The notes under the pieces are model-generated. The model was not told the DNA's origin. It ran no database searches and was given only the letters and a program-made list of their open reading frames with translations. From NCBI GenBank assembly GCA_963573305.1, contig OY754334.1, forward strand, positions 29,071,614 to 29,135,613: a DNA stretch of 64,000 bases. Direction: 5' to 3'. This document shows, piece after piece, positions 55,001 to 62,890 of the stretch (positions are counted from its first letter, which is position 1; the number at the start of each line of letters is the position of its first letter). Position numbers and translations under genes: made by a program. The DNA is from Pyrrhosoma nymphula. Its lineage: Eukaryota; Arthropoda; Insecta; Odonata; Coenagrionidae.

Positions 55001-57785
55001 GCGACTGATTAAGGGTTAAAAGTAGGTCTTACTACATATATCAACAAAAGTATAAACATGGATGATATATAGGTACATATTTTTCATTGTTGTCATTAGT
55101 GTAGTTTTATTGATAGTGATCAAGAATGGCAATAAAAGTACTCTTAACTGGCTTTACTTCCTTGTACATACTCATTTGTTGTTATTTAGGACCCTTTGGA
55201 GCTATAAATATGCATTTGACAGCAGCTAGGTCCAACACTATAAATGTTGAATATATGGTCAGTTTTGCTAGCAAAAGACTAGAGATGATACTGAAGTCCC
55301 TTCAAATCCTTCCTTTAATAATCTCCCATTCCTCTGTGTTCCCCACCCAAATGCAAACATGACTGCTGAATTAGTATATTCATTTATACGCCACTGTACG
55401 CCACTGCTTATAGTAATGGATATACTAATTAGACTAATGAACTTAGGCGAGGAGCAATAAGAACCATGAAACAGAACATTTTTAGCATTACAATGTGCAG
55501 AAATCATCTTCATTTGATAGAATCACCTCGAGAAATTTAAAAATTTTATATTCGTAAATTAAATTTTAATTTTTTTTTAATTTTTGAATACAGTCAACTC
55601 TCGATTATCCGGCTTCCGATTATCCGGTTTGCGGATTATCCGTGCTGTTTTCTCATCCCTACACCTCAAAGTTTGAAAAATATTCCAATGGTAAAATTAA
55701 GTAAATTCTTTGAAAGTTCGATGTATCTAAATAGAGTTGCAAGTTTGTAAATGTCTCTTTTTAGTTTAACTTTTTAATTTAATCACAATATTATGGAAAT
55801 TGTTTGCTTCGTTTAAGAAAACTCAGCCGCATCTGCTTCCGAAATTATTTTATCCGTTCTTTCCCATTACCCTTTGCCACTGAATATTCTATCCTCCTAA
55901 AACGAACAGAATAGTAAATATACAATGGAAATAATTTCAAATAAACTACTTGCAAATAAACTAACTTATATTATACTTTAAAATAACTACTTATTGTTCC
56001 GTATGTTCTTAATTTTCGGCCTGAATAAAAAATACGAAACAGTATCAGTGCTCCCTGGTCATTATTCGCCTTTGAACAGTCATTTGTTTTTACCCATATA
56101 CGATTGTGCCAGCTCATTCGTGCGGATATCTCAATAACTTCAAAGTTGCATTCATTACTATAGTGCCGCGACAAAGCTGATGCAAATGGCAAAAAAACGG
56201 AAGAAAATTGTCCTTATCATCACGAAAAACTAGAATTGATTAAAAGAAATGAAAAAGGAGTTACTCCGCTTAAACTGGCAAAAGAATATGATGTGGAGTT
56301 ACAAACAATTTGCGGTATAAATAAGAATAAAAGTAAGCTGATGAAGTTCGCTGCAACCTCTGACAGTTGCTTGGGACCCTCAAAGCGTAAGACTATGAAA
56401 CGATCAACCTTTAAAGATTTAGACTCCGACATGCTTCTTAGGTTCAATCAAAAACGGTCAATTCATGGTATACTCGTCTCAGGCCCAATGTGCGCACAGC
56501 AGACAAAACTTTTTCATGAGTCTCTAGGGATAGAAGGAGATTTTAAAGCTTCTTCTGGGTGGTTAACGAGATTCAAGCCGCGACATAAAATTCGTGAAAT
56601 TGCTACTCAGGGAGAGCGATTGAGTGGCAATGTTTCAGCCGCTGATGCTTTTCGTTTGGAGTTCACAAAATACGTAAAGGAAGAAGAGTTGGCACCCGCA
56701 CAGAAGCTCTGGCGAGTGTTGAAACTTAGCTGGATTACATGCGACAATTTGATTTCGATTATTGCAACGTAAAAAAAGAACTGCATTAAAAGAAAACATG
56801 AAGAAATTAAGTAAACAGCAAAAAATAACTTGTTATTTCCGAGATTCACAAAAAAAGAATGTGCTCTATTCTGATATTCACTTCGATAATGATTTTTACA
56901 TTGACTTCAAATACCCAAGACATGCTATTGTTTTTACTATCGATATGGTCAAGTTAAGCACCCATTATTATTTATTTCAAGCATTAGAAACTATTTATTA
57001 GATTAGAAAATATTTATCGATGAACATTGAAGATTTCATGATATTCGAAATAATCAAACCGGAAAATTAATATTTCGTTATTCACTTGTTTTCTTGGCGT
57101 AACACCTGCTGTCAATTGTAATGCGAAATATTTTTAATCCTACTAATGCCGAATCTATATATTATATCACGATATATCAGAGACTCACAATTATAACAAT
57201 GATTTGTATTATATAATCACTTCGATGTCATACATTTACTGAAAATAAGTAAGATGTCAGCTTTTATTATATACGTGGTCAAGCCAATTAAGTACCCATT
57301 ATGTTGTGTTTCAAGCATTAGAAGATATAAATTTATAAATGTTTACGATATTATTATCTTTCAAAATAATAGAAATATTTAGTATTTCATTAGTTGTCTT
57401 GCAGTAACTGCTGCAGTCTGTAATGTGAAATATTTTACATCCTACGAAGTGAAATGTCAATATCACGACCGCATTTTCTATGTTTTTTGGTTATCCGTGT
57501 TTTTCGATTATCCGTGCCTCGTCGTGCATTCATTAGCACGGATAATCGAGAGTTGACTGTAATTTAAATTTTTTGAAATTCGACTCTACCTTCATCAGAA
57601 CATTCTGCAAGCCACATTCTCATAAAAAAATATTTACTCACCGTACTGACATTTCTATACCAAGTTTTTCCATTTTCAGCCTTGAATGGCTCATATTTTT
57701 GAAGAAGAGATTTGCCATCAACCCTCCAAATTGGAGGTTCTTCTTTTTCCTCCAAATCTGTCTTTTGTGCAATGAATGTGCCGGA
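34083..57785 (-). CDS. QSER1/PRR12-family nuclear protein, last seven coding exons (DUF4211)
   Basis: Seven minus-strand exons (57785..57642, 48567..48446, 48184..48060, 42929..42832, 42754..42578, 37256..37075, 34098..34083) join with matching phases into about 288 residues ending in TAA. The product begins [18 protein letters not shown] and runs through [63 protein letters not shown] and two Cys-x2-Cys pairs. This is the DUF4211 region at the C-terminus of vertebrate QSER1 and PRR12, chromatin-associated proteins; QSER1 has been linked to protection of DNA-methylation valleys with TET1. The N-terminal, low-complexity part must lie right of 57785, probably off the window. Introns are 9.1 kb, 261 bp, 5.1 kb, 77 bp, 5.3 kb and 3.0 kb. 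Family assignment is from memory of the motif order; no search was run. Confidence 0.8.
34366..35223. mobile_element. piggyBac-type MITE, 858 bp (copy 1)
   Basis: The ends are TTAACCCTTTCGAGACGG and GCGAAAGGGTTAA, perfect inverted repeats over TTAACCCTTTCG with TTAA on each side. The interior matches 37728-38603 along its whole length (TGTCTACTGAACTGAGTACC, TCTCGCAGGTATACACTCAC). No transposase. Confidence 0.9.
35574..35757. repeat. 184-bp near-perfect palindrome with ribozyme-like motif
   Basis: Arms of about 88 bp run from ATGCATATTGAAAAAATCAC to the centre near 35666 and back. Both arms carry TGGCAC-TTAGT-TGCC-GAAAC followed by CTGGGTC, resembling helix II and the GAAA of hammerhead ribozymes in Penelope-like elements, but the C-T-G-A-T-G-A box is degenerate (TTGAAAA). 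Probably two inverted 3' ends of such an element. Confidence 0.7.
36160..36637. mobile_element. Degenerate Tigger-type MITE
   Basis: The ends are CAGCAGTCCCCGAGTTACAT and (minus) CAGTCAGTCCCCTAGTTATG, with TA next to both. The same terminal sequence bounds the element at 54017-54329. Confidence 0.6.
37075..37256 (-). CDS. QSER1-like exon with second CxxC pair
   Basis: One hundred and eighty-two bases, acceptor TTATTTAG, donor AG|GTAAG, leaving in phase 2. It encodes [20 protein letters not shown], then [20 protein letters not shown] and ends [11 protein letters not shown]-x2-C followed by F-H-K-x-x-H-x-K-Y-H gives several possible metal ligands. Confidence 0.87.
37728..38603. mobile_element. 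piggyBac-type MITE, 876 bp (copy 2)
   Basis: Starts TTAACCCAATTGAGACGG and ends GCGAAAGGGTTAA. It shares its full interior with 34366-35223. The left TIR has mutated relative to copy 1 (CCCAATTG for CCCTTTCG). It lies in the intron just upstream of the second CxxC exon. Confidence 0.9.
39060..40430. repeat. Degenerate tandem array, ~163-bp unit
   Basis: The landmark AACATGGTGCCAAAGT recurs at about 39763, 39926, 40089, 40251 and 40402, and CTTCTAAACTAGAAGTCGGA recurs between. The spacing is close to 163 bp. More diverged units extend left to about 39060, interrupted near 39517-39610 by an AAT run and a short insert. Confidence 0.8.
40440..42577. other. Intron sequence without recognised genes
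   Basis: AT-rich. A possible inverted pair (GGCCGGTCTCACATC near 41425 and CATGACCGACCCATCAC near 41568) may be an old TIR element. Overlapping ORFs on both strands at 42206-42428 show no motif. Confidence 0.4.
42578..42754 (-). CDS. QSER1-like exon with first CxxC pair
   Basis: Fifty-nine codons, phase 0 at both ends. It encodes [20 protein letters not shown], then [18 protein letters not shown] and a tail ending EESFKSK. The Cys-x2-Cys here pairs with Cys-x2-Cys in the next exon, which suggests a zinc-binding fold (inference from spacing only). Confidence 0.85.
42832..42929 (-). CDS. QSER1-like exon (DUF4211)
   Basis: Ninety-eight bases, phase 1 in and phase 0 out (TTGACC|GTAAGC). It encodes [20 protein letters not shown] followed by [13 protein letters not shown], corresponding to the E/D-Y-Y-L-x-N-V-E-x-I-D block of QSER1/PRR12. 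It lies only 77 bp from the next exon. Confidence 0.87.
42960..43348 (-). pseudogene. Third LINE, 3' part (left of the Penelope-like insertion)
   Basis: The minus strand reads [20 protein letters not shown], then [20 protein letters not shown] and [18 protein letters not shown], the C-terminus of LINE ORF2. It ends in an ATT-repeat tail at about 42962-42980. The rest of the LINE resumes at 45662 with a duplicated 13-bp target. Confidence 0.8.
43400..45312 (+). pseudogene. Penelope-like reverse transcriptase / GIY-YIG protein
   Basis: About 637 codons with only three defects: TAA at 44292-44294, a +1 frameshift near 44740-44750 and TAG at 44860-44862. RT blocks are [66 protein letters not shown] and [12 protein letters not shown]; the catalytic Y-V-D-D reads Y-V-N-D. 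The C-terminus is a GIY-YIG nuclease: [20 protein letters not shown], then [15 protein letters not shown] and [11 protein letters not shown], with the Cys-rich insertion usual for Penelope-like elements. The family uses a telomerase-related RT with its own nuclease to insert. Confidence 0.9.
45534..45568 (+). ncRNA. Hammerhead-ribozyme-like motif in the Penelope-like element
   Basis: CTGATGA (45534-45540), then a stem GTCGC-CTAT-GCGAC (45542-45555), GAAA (45556-45559) and a GTC (45563-45565) that could be the cleavage triplet. The order fits the conserved core C-T-G-A-N-G-A / helix II / G-A-A-A. One unpaired T precedes helix II, helix III would be very short, and helix I pairing is not obvious. 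Penelope-like elements are known to encode minimal hammerheads. Confidence 0.6.
46045..46211 (+). repeat. tRNA-type SINE, 5'-truncated
   Basis: Matches the second half of the SINE at 49677 (GAGTGCGAGGTGGCCCAGGG, CAAACCAACCTTCGGGTTGA). Bounded by AGATCAGTAT at 46035-46044 and 46212-46221. It lies inside the third LINE. Confidence 0.82.
47282..47720. mobile_element. hAT-type MITE, 439 bp, in the third LINE
   Basis: TIRs are CAGTGGTGGATACA and TGTATCCACCACTG, flanked by the 8-bp duplication CCTGTAAG (47274-47281 and 47721-47728). G- and C-runs lie just inside the TIRs. No ORF with transposase motifs. Confidence 0.92.
48060..48184 (-). CDS. QSER1-like exon (DUF4211)
   Basis: A 261-bp intron separates it from the preceding exon. 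It enters in phase 2 (TTTCAG|T) and leaves in phase 1 (AAG G|GTAAG). It encodes [20 protein letters not shown] and [21 protein letters not shown]; the [15 protein letters not shown] core is the best conserved block of the domain. Confidence 0.88.
48446..48567 (-). CDS. QSER1-like exon (DUF4211)
   Basis: Starts at TAC after a TTTTGTAG acceptor and ends phase 2 at GA|GTAAGTG. It encodes [19 protein letters not shown], then [16 protein letters not shown], continuing the YRN-S-T-Y-S-G-W signature begun in the previous exon 9 kb away. Confidence 0.87.
49245..49414. mobile_element. hAT-type MITE, 170 bp
   Basis: Ends CAGTGGCAGATTAAGG and (minus) CAGTGGTGGATTAAGG, flanked by AACTCAAG on both sides (49237-49244 and 49415-49422), the 8-bp duplication of hAT elements. 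Confidence 0.92.
49677..49928 (+). repeat. tRNA-derived SINE, full length, with target duplication
   Basis: The head has an A-box-like TGGCCTAGTGGGTATGC and a B-box-like GAGTTCAAATC, a GAT in the anticodon position, a 150-bp body and a GAGTGAGTG tail. It is bounded by a 12-bp duplication GACATCAAAGCT (49665-49676 and 49929-49940). Confidence 0.88.
49941..51060. other. Intron sequence without recognised features
   Basis: No coding motif and no clear repeat. Part of the 9.1-kb intron of the QSER1-like gene. Confidence 0.4.
51061..51445. mobile_element. piggyBac-type MITE, right end lost
   Basis: Starts TTAACCCATTTCTTCCCAAC and continues GTTGCGTGAACGCAA; the inverse TTGCGTTCACGCAACATTGG occurs at about 51419-51440. 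The expected AAATGGGTTAA does not follow, so the right end is eroded. Confidence 0.65.
51901..52648. mobile_element. Foldback element, ~750 bp
   Basis: Two G/C-rich arms of about 250-280 bp (from 51901 and from 52648 inward) are imperfect inverted copies: GGCTGGGCAGGGA, GATGGGTCTCCGC and GAGTGAGGAAAAAGGATG all recur inverted. The loop is about 160 bp. A C-run (52492-52507) sits in the right arm. No ORF. Confidence 0.7.
52665..52694. repeat. Perfect 30-bp palindrome
   Basis: CACATAATGTTGTGA followed directly by TCACAACATTATGTG, just outside the foldback element. Confidence 0.9.
52860..53672 (+). pseudogene. Fourth LINE, C-terminal part of ORF2
   Basis: Reads [20 protein letters not shown], then [80 protein letters not shown] and [19 protein letters not shown], ending EWPQE-stop. 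This is the post-RT region common in arthropod LINEs. It has two or three frame breaks and is 5'-truncated. The last 118 residues form one open frame. Confidence 0.85.
53925..55019. mobile_element. piggyBac-type MITE carrying a nested MITE
   Basis: Ends TTAACCCTTAATTGGTCGC and GCGACTGATTAAGGGTTAA with TTAA at 53925-53928 and 55016-55019. Without the 313-bp element inserted at 54017 it would be about 780 bp. No transposase. Confidence 0.9.
54017..54329. mobile_element. Tigger-type MITE nested in the piggyBac MITE
   Basis: TIRs are CAGGCAGTCCCCGAGTTACA and (minus) CAGGCAGTCCCCGAGTTACG; TA flanks at 54015-54016 and 54330-54331. The central part contains CTTGACTTACG-type inverted units. Confidence 0.9.
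55591..57559. mobile_element. Tigger element with internally deleted transposase
   Basis: Ends CAGTCAACTCTCGATTATCC and (minus) CAGTCAACTCTCGATTATCC, TA flanks at 55589-55590 and 57560-57561. Subterminal GATTATCCG units repeat. It carries the transposase remnant 56186-57000 and lies 80 bp from the first DUF4211 exon. Confidence 0.9.
56186..57000 (+). pseudogene. Tigger transposase remnant lacking the DDE core
   Basis: The N-terminus reads [10 protein letters not shown], then after a frameshift [60 protein letters not shown] and [20 protein letters not shown]: the two DNA-binding domains of a jerky/Tigger protein. The sequence then jumps to a C-terminal piece ([13 protein letters not shown]), so the catalytic core with all three Asp is deleted. 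Confidence 0.88.
57642..57785 (-). CDS. QSER1-like exon, start of DUF4211
   Basis: Forty-eight codons between ATTGCAG (acceptor) and GTGAGT (donor), phase 0. It reads [18 protein letters not shown], then [15 protein letters not shown] and TWYRNVST. The W-R-x-D-x-x-x-L-L-Q-K pattern marks the beginning of DUF4211. No upstream exon was found between here and 64000. Confidence 0.85.
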
Positions 57786-58555
57786 CTGCAATAAAAAAGA
57801 AAAAATAGGATATCATTCAGGAGGATTTATTTTCCAAAGCAACTGAAAGAACATTGAGTCATGAAACATTAACCCATATTTACTCTTAATCTTTATTAGC
57901 CTTTATAGCCATGGCATTTAAATATATTTAAGTAAGGTTACTAGCCAGAGCTTTTCTCTGATATTCAAAATTTTGAAATAGTTGAAGGCACCTCAAGTTA
58001 TCCTTAGTACAACTTGACCCTTATACAGTTGAGGTTATGAATACTGGTGCTTAAGTAACGGACTTGGGTGATGCATTTAATGTGACCAAGAGAAATAAAA
58101 TTGAAATATAATGGAGAGAACATACAAAGAATCCTCATTAAATATAAACTTGCAACTCCAATTATTGATAATACGGTAGAAGTATGATACAATGAGAGGT
58201 GTATATAACAGAAAGATTGAAATGAGACCAGCAAGTTCCTTCTCATGGTATTAACACATTGAAGACCAGACATTTTTTTCTGACTTACCCCAGAGGCTGG
58301 GTATTTTTTAAGACAAAAATAGTGACTCTTCGAAATGCCAAAATTCAATCAAAAGCTGTAACTAAGCAAAATACACATGAAAGAAATCCTAGTTTAATGC
58401 ATAGATTACTGATGTAAACATCTAAATAGATGAAGTGGTAACAATAGATCACAGCAGGAGGCATCTACAGATGGTGTGTAGAAAACATGAGTGATCTTGT
58501 GATCCGTCCGTAACAGATGGTGAGCAATAAGTTCACGAGTAAACTGATGAGTCTG
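57786..58555. other. Intron sequence upstream of the first DUF4211 exon
   Basis: No upstream exon recognised. A TTAACACATTGAAGACC near 58252 resembles a piggyBac-type end, without a visible partner. Confidence 0.4.
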
Positions 58556-58559
58556 TAGT

Positions 58560-58945
58560 AGAGCGTGTCTCTGTTTCGGCATGTCTGAGTTTTAGCGTGT
58601 CTGAGTTTCCACGCGCATGTCTGTAATTCGGCGTGTCTGTGTTACCACAGGTCAAACATGTACAAATGATTAAAACTGTGTCTAACCCATGCCTTGGGAG
58701 AGTTGAACTAAGGGAGAGATTTGGAATGCACTAGCATGAAATGTGGCACGGAGTCGCTGGAGCGAAGGCGTTCCATGACTGCCAGATTTCCAATTCTCTC
58801 CTTTTTTTTCTGTACTACGGCATGTCTGTGTTACGGCGTGTCTGTACTATGGCGTGTCTGTGATACCATGTGTCTGTGTTTCGGTGGATATGTAATGTGG
58901 CGTGTGTGTATTTTGGCGTGTCAGTGTTTCGGCGTGTCTGTCGGA
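58560..58945. repeat. Minisatellite, ~16-bp unit
   Basis: Imperfect units of the type GGCGTGTCTGTGTTTC (also GGCATGTCTGTGTTAC and ATGGCGTGTCTGTGATAC) in two blocks, about 58560-58645 and 58812-58945, with a unique stretch between. Confidence 0.8.
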
Positions 58946-59014
58946 GTAACTTGTTTTATTTTTTCCCAGGAAAAATGGCTTCACAACGATTAATTTACAA
59001 TTTGAGAAATTCTG

Positions 59015-59370
59015 ATGACATTGATAACATTCATTGATGCTCTATTTGATGAAGTTGAAGATGACCTTGATCCATGTGGTGATCAGATTAGTGATGAAGA
59101 TGAAGAAGGGGAAGAGGTAGTTGAGGTGCATGAAGGAGACTCAGTAACAGAGCAGTCTGAAGAGAATCAAGAGGATTACAGTTTGAATGAACCAGGAGCC
59201 AAAAATGAGTTACTTTGTCACTTTCAGGAAAACAAAAAAAAAAGAATAAAGTTATCGATTTATGGCGATGGAAGAAAACCCATTTGCACATGAAAAGAGG
59301 GAAACAAAACTAGTTGCACGGTGAAATTGGGGTTTTTATGGGTGCTACTTGTGCAGCAAGAAGACATTTA
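59015..59370 (+). pseudogene. Acidic ORF, possible piggyBac N-terminal remnant
   Basis: An Asp/Glu-rich frame (FDEVEDDLDPCGDQISDEDE, EEVVEVHEGDSVTEQSEENQ) followed, in another frame, by W-x-W-K-K-x-x-x-H. Acidic N-termini are usual in piggyBac-like transposases, but no catalytic block follows, so this is only a possibility. Confidence 0.3.
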
Positions 59371-59387
59371 GAAGCTTGGGCAGGGTT

Positions 59388-59465
59388 GCTACAGACCAGA
59401 AATTATAAAATTCCAGTATTTTTCCAGGTTTTCCAGGCCAAAATTTTCATTTTTCCAGGTTACAA
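59388..59465. repeat. TTTCCAGG-rich repeat fragment
   Basis: TTTTTCCAGGTTTTCCAGGC and TTTTTCCAGGTTAC recur within 80 bp. Similar sequence is frequent in insect genomes as part of dispersed repeats; the family is not identified here. Confidence 0.45.
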
Positions 59466-59639
59466 TATCCATTCTATCATCAACGGGTATTTTAAAGAAA
59501 GAGCAAAGATAAGAGAAAACACATTAATGAATGCACACCATATAGTGATAACAATGTGCATTATAGTAAAATACATGAAAAATATGTTGTTTTGAATATT
59601 TTATTAAACAAAAATCCAAATCTAATTAAAGGGTGACCA

Positions 59640-60670
59640 CTAGCGCTACACCTCGGCCCCCTGCATATCTACCAATAGCAGAAGTGGCGACAGTTCAAGG
59701 AGACCATATTTTTGCATGTTCTCTCTAGCTGAGACCAAAACTTGAAGGTGATATAATAAAGATATCCTTCAATAAAAGCATCTCCTCTGTCTTTACACCC
59801 ATGATATAAAAAGCATGGCAGTTGTTTTCGAATGACTACATAAACTCATGAACAACGTTGTTTACATGATAATCGTTAAAGTTGGTTTCCTTTATGGAAT
59901 TCCATGTAATTTTTAGGTAAAAAATGAACAGTTGTGAAGATTATGCAGAAATGCTTCATTTATGATGTCCCTCGACATTAAGTACTTGATCATATTTCAA
60001 AGTCTGCACGGTCGGGGGACGAATTCCAATCGTAACGGCTGCTGTACCACTAGCGCATGCTTGTACTTATGTGGAATAGGAGGATTTTTCCTCATGTTGA
60101 TTCATGTATTATACTTTGCATAGATCCTTTTTTGAGGGCCGTTAATTGTACTAATGTTTACTTCCGCACGGCGCTTGAAATTTTCTTAAATTATAGAGGC
60201 AGTAAATTTAGAATTGTCAAAAAATAGTTTTTGGTCACGTTCTCATTTCAGGAATATCTACAAAATGCTTTTTCGCTAAAGTACAGAATAATCAAGTTTC
60301 AGAACCATGTGGTAGAAAAAAGTGATTATTTCACGAAGTCAGCAGTGTTTTATACTCATATTTTCTACTTCAAGGATTGTAGCTTTTTAGTAGGTAGCTT
60401 GTTGAATAAAAAACAATTACAACAATGTTATTGGAATAATTTCAATGAGCCACTAGGGTATTAAAAATATTCCAGTTAACATATGCATGAAATCTTCGAC
60501 ATTATGGAACAATGTACAATGAATAGATAAAATACTTGCAATTAAAGTCAAGCTCGAGGGTTTAATTCAACATCACTTAAGTGTCCATGTATCACCATTG
60601 CAATGCGACTGAATAATACCAAATTCTATTTCGTTCACTATATTCACAGCAGAATGAAGTCACACTCAGG
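59640..60670. other. Sequence without recognised features
   Basis: AT-rich; short ORFs only (60231). Nothing recognised. Confidence 0.4.
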
Positions 60671-60678
60671 ACTATGCT

Positions 60679-61880
60679 TAACCCTTTCACTGTGGTGCAC
60701 TCGGCAGCAAAGTCGCTTCCCCGTGCTGAATTACTCCCGGGTGTTTTTTCTCTCCCGTGCTGAATACTTTCGCGGAGCGAGCTTGAGATTTTCGCGTCCT
60801 TACCGTTCGAATTGAAAACGTCCATTGAACAACAGGTGACTCTCGTCAATGCAAAGGTTTTGGAAAGGGGTACAGGCATCTCTGAAGGGCTTCCAAGGGC
60901 TCCATAGTGTGTCGACTATGATTCGTCTAATTTTTGTCAAGTGATCATTTTCATTCATCATCATTGTCACAGAAATGCAACTTGCGAAGCAGATTACAGT
61001 ATGTATCTTGTGACATTTCACCAAAATTTGGTGTTCTGATGAGGAGTCTTTCAACCAATACTCTTTGTAGAATAAATTTTTCATCCTTAGCGTCAGTAAC
61101 TTAACTGCAATGAATAGTAAAGTAACTGCAATAACTGCAAAAAAATCTCTTCATCATCATTATCTTTCCAACTTTTGATCCGTGAATTCCACTCTCTGGA
61201 AAACTCTTCCTGGTATATTTGTGATAATTATGTATTGGTTTCGTTCACGATAAACTTCATGAGGCCCACTGAAAAAAAAACAAATGGAAAAAATCTCGTA
61301 TTGAAGAATCTTTGCTAATACTTGCTTTGCATCCAGAATCTTGGGGATCGAATCCATGAATTTCCAGATTTAGATCCGTAGAGTGTCATGTCATGTGAAT
61401 TCCGGAAATTTCTTCTCCAAAAGTGGTGGTAAATCATCTTCGTCTGAGCTATCTTCAAATTCCGAAGGTGAGCTCAGAAATTTTATTTTTGTTCTCCGAC
61501 AATTCTGGTGGTCTGTATGCCCCCGCGATCCTGATAAGTCATTGGCTTGTTTTCAAGTTTCTCTGGGGCCGAACCACCAGAACTTGAAAAACACCCTGGG
61601 CATGCGAAAAACATGCACCCTGGTGGGACTCGAACCTGCAACCCTCGGATTAGCAAGCGAGGATTTTACCCTGCTGCCACCGGGGCCAAAAATTATTTTT
61701 CTCTAGCCGAGGCTTTGATGCCTGATGTAGATGGTTGGGAAGATTTAGCTCTTGAAGCGCCTTCCTCTTCTACCTCATAGTAATCTTCGGAAAAATTGTC
61801 TAAAAATTCATCCCCACTCTAATTTTCCTCCAGAATTTTTAAAACCTACCGTTGTAAAGTTCTTCTTGTAGGACATTTGT
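60679..61880 (-). pseudogene. piggyBac transposase remnant with 3' terminal repeat
   Basis: On the minus strand: an acidic N-terminal part (GDEFLDNFSEDYYEVEEEGA, about 61820-61760), a SINE insertion, then VLVERLLIRTPNFGEMSQDT, YCNLLRKLHFCDND and PFRDACTPFQNLCIDESHLL with FNGRFQFER. L-x-I-D-E-S contains the first catalytic Asp of piggyBac. Coding then jumps to noncoding DNA ending CACAGTGAAAGGGTTAA (60695-60679), a piggyBac-type end, so the rest of the core is deleted. Confidence 0.75.
61480..61688 (-). repeat. tRNA-Ser-like SINE inserted in the piggyBac remnant
   Basis: The minus strand starts GGCCCCGGTGGCAGCAGGGT (A box), then CCTCGC-TTGCTAA-TCCGAGG, an anticodon-like stem-loop with GCT, and a B box GGTTCGAGTCC. 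The body runs left to about 61480. AAATTATTTTT-like sequence on both sides may be the target duplication. Confidence 0.75.
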
Positions 61881-61884
61881 CCTT

Positions 61885-62890
61885 AGTGCATATTTTCGTG
61901 CAGAATCAATGAAAATCTCAAAAGGGATGGTGGAGATTAAGCCAATGATAATCCAAGCCCAAAATAAAGCCTAAGTTACAAGGATGCTGCCTAAACAGTC
62001 CAAAATAAAGCATTGGTCAATTTAAAAATTATAGAAGACTCAAAATGCTGTGATAAATGTCTAAGATGACGCGCGCAGGACAATAAACGAAGAAAACACT
62101 GTTCAGGTAATCAACAGAATGCTCTATCACCAATCAAAAGCAGAGGTTGTTAAAAAGTCCAGAGATGAATGCCCAAAACAAAGCAGGGGTCTATGCCGGA
62201 AGAGAAGTGCAGGAGAGCCCAGAGATATTATCAATAAAATGCACAGTGGAATTATTTCCAAAGACATGGTCCAAACAATAAGCGACGGGTCAAAATATGA
62301 AGAAGAGGAAACGCAGAAACTCAAACTCACAATGGCAAGGAGAGTAGAAGACTGAAGCATCGAGTATATAGACGCATCGAGAAAAAACATAACAGTAAAG
62401 AAAGCCATTGAGGCAATAAATCTAGCAGCTGTGGGTAAAACAATTCTTCAGAAGCACAATCGCAAAGATCAGGGATAATTATGGACCCTTATTTGCTTAT
62501 GACGAGAAGGGGAAAATCCAAGGCCTTCGTCCTGAGAGAGGGAAATCTCAAAGCTCAGCAGTAAAAAGAAAGCGGACAAAAGAGAGGCCCATAAATACGA
62601 GCGACTGCCCTGTGACAGTCAAGGGAACTTCTAAGAATCATCTAGAACCCACAAGAGTTCATCAGAGCAATCGGCGACATAACACAACTCTCAAAACACA
62701 ATGCAGTGAAGCGAAAACTCGCCAGGTGCGTATGCTCGTCTTTTGCATGGAGGGCACGAAATCCACAGGGCACGTTGGGCGTAGTGAGCACGTGCATCAG
62801 CTGCGGGATCATTAACAAGGCCACAGGAGCAAAAGGGTTAGGGTGTCCACCAGGTTACGTATGGCAGGTCAGGTGAGTGGCAAAATAATC
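61885..62890. other. Sequence without recognised features
   Basis: ORFs at 62119 and 62612 have no motifs I recognise. It may be the decayed upstream part of the LINE that follows. Confidence 0.35.

Noticed and set aside
59015..59293. Acidic host protein gene
   Set aside because: Single short frame without splice sites or conserved domain; kept only as a possible transposase remnant.
61614..61687. Functional tRNA-Ser gene
   Set aside because: The acceptor stem is imperfect and the sequence continues into a SINE body inside a piggyBac remnant.
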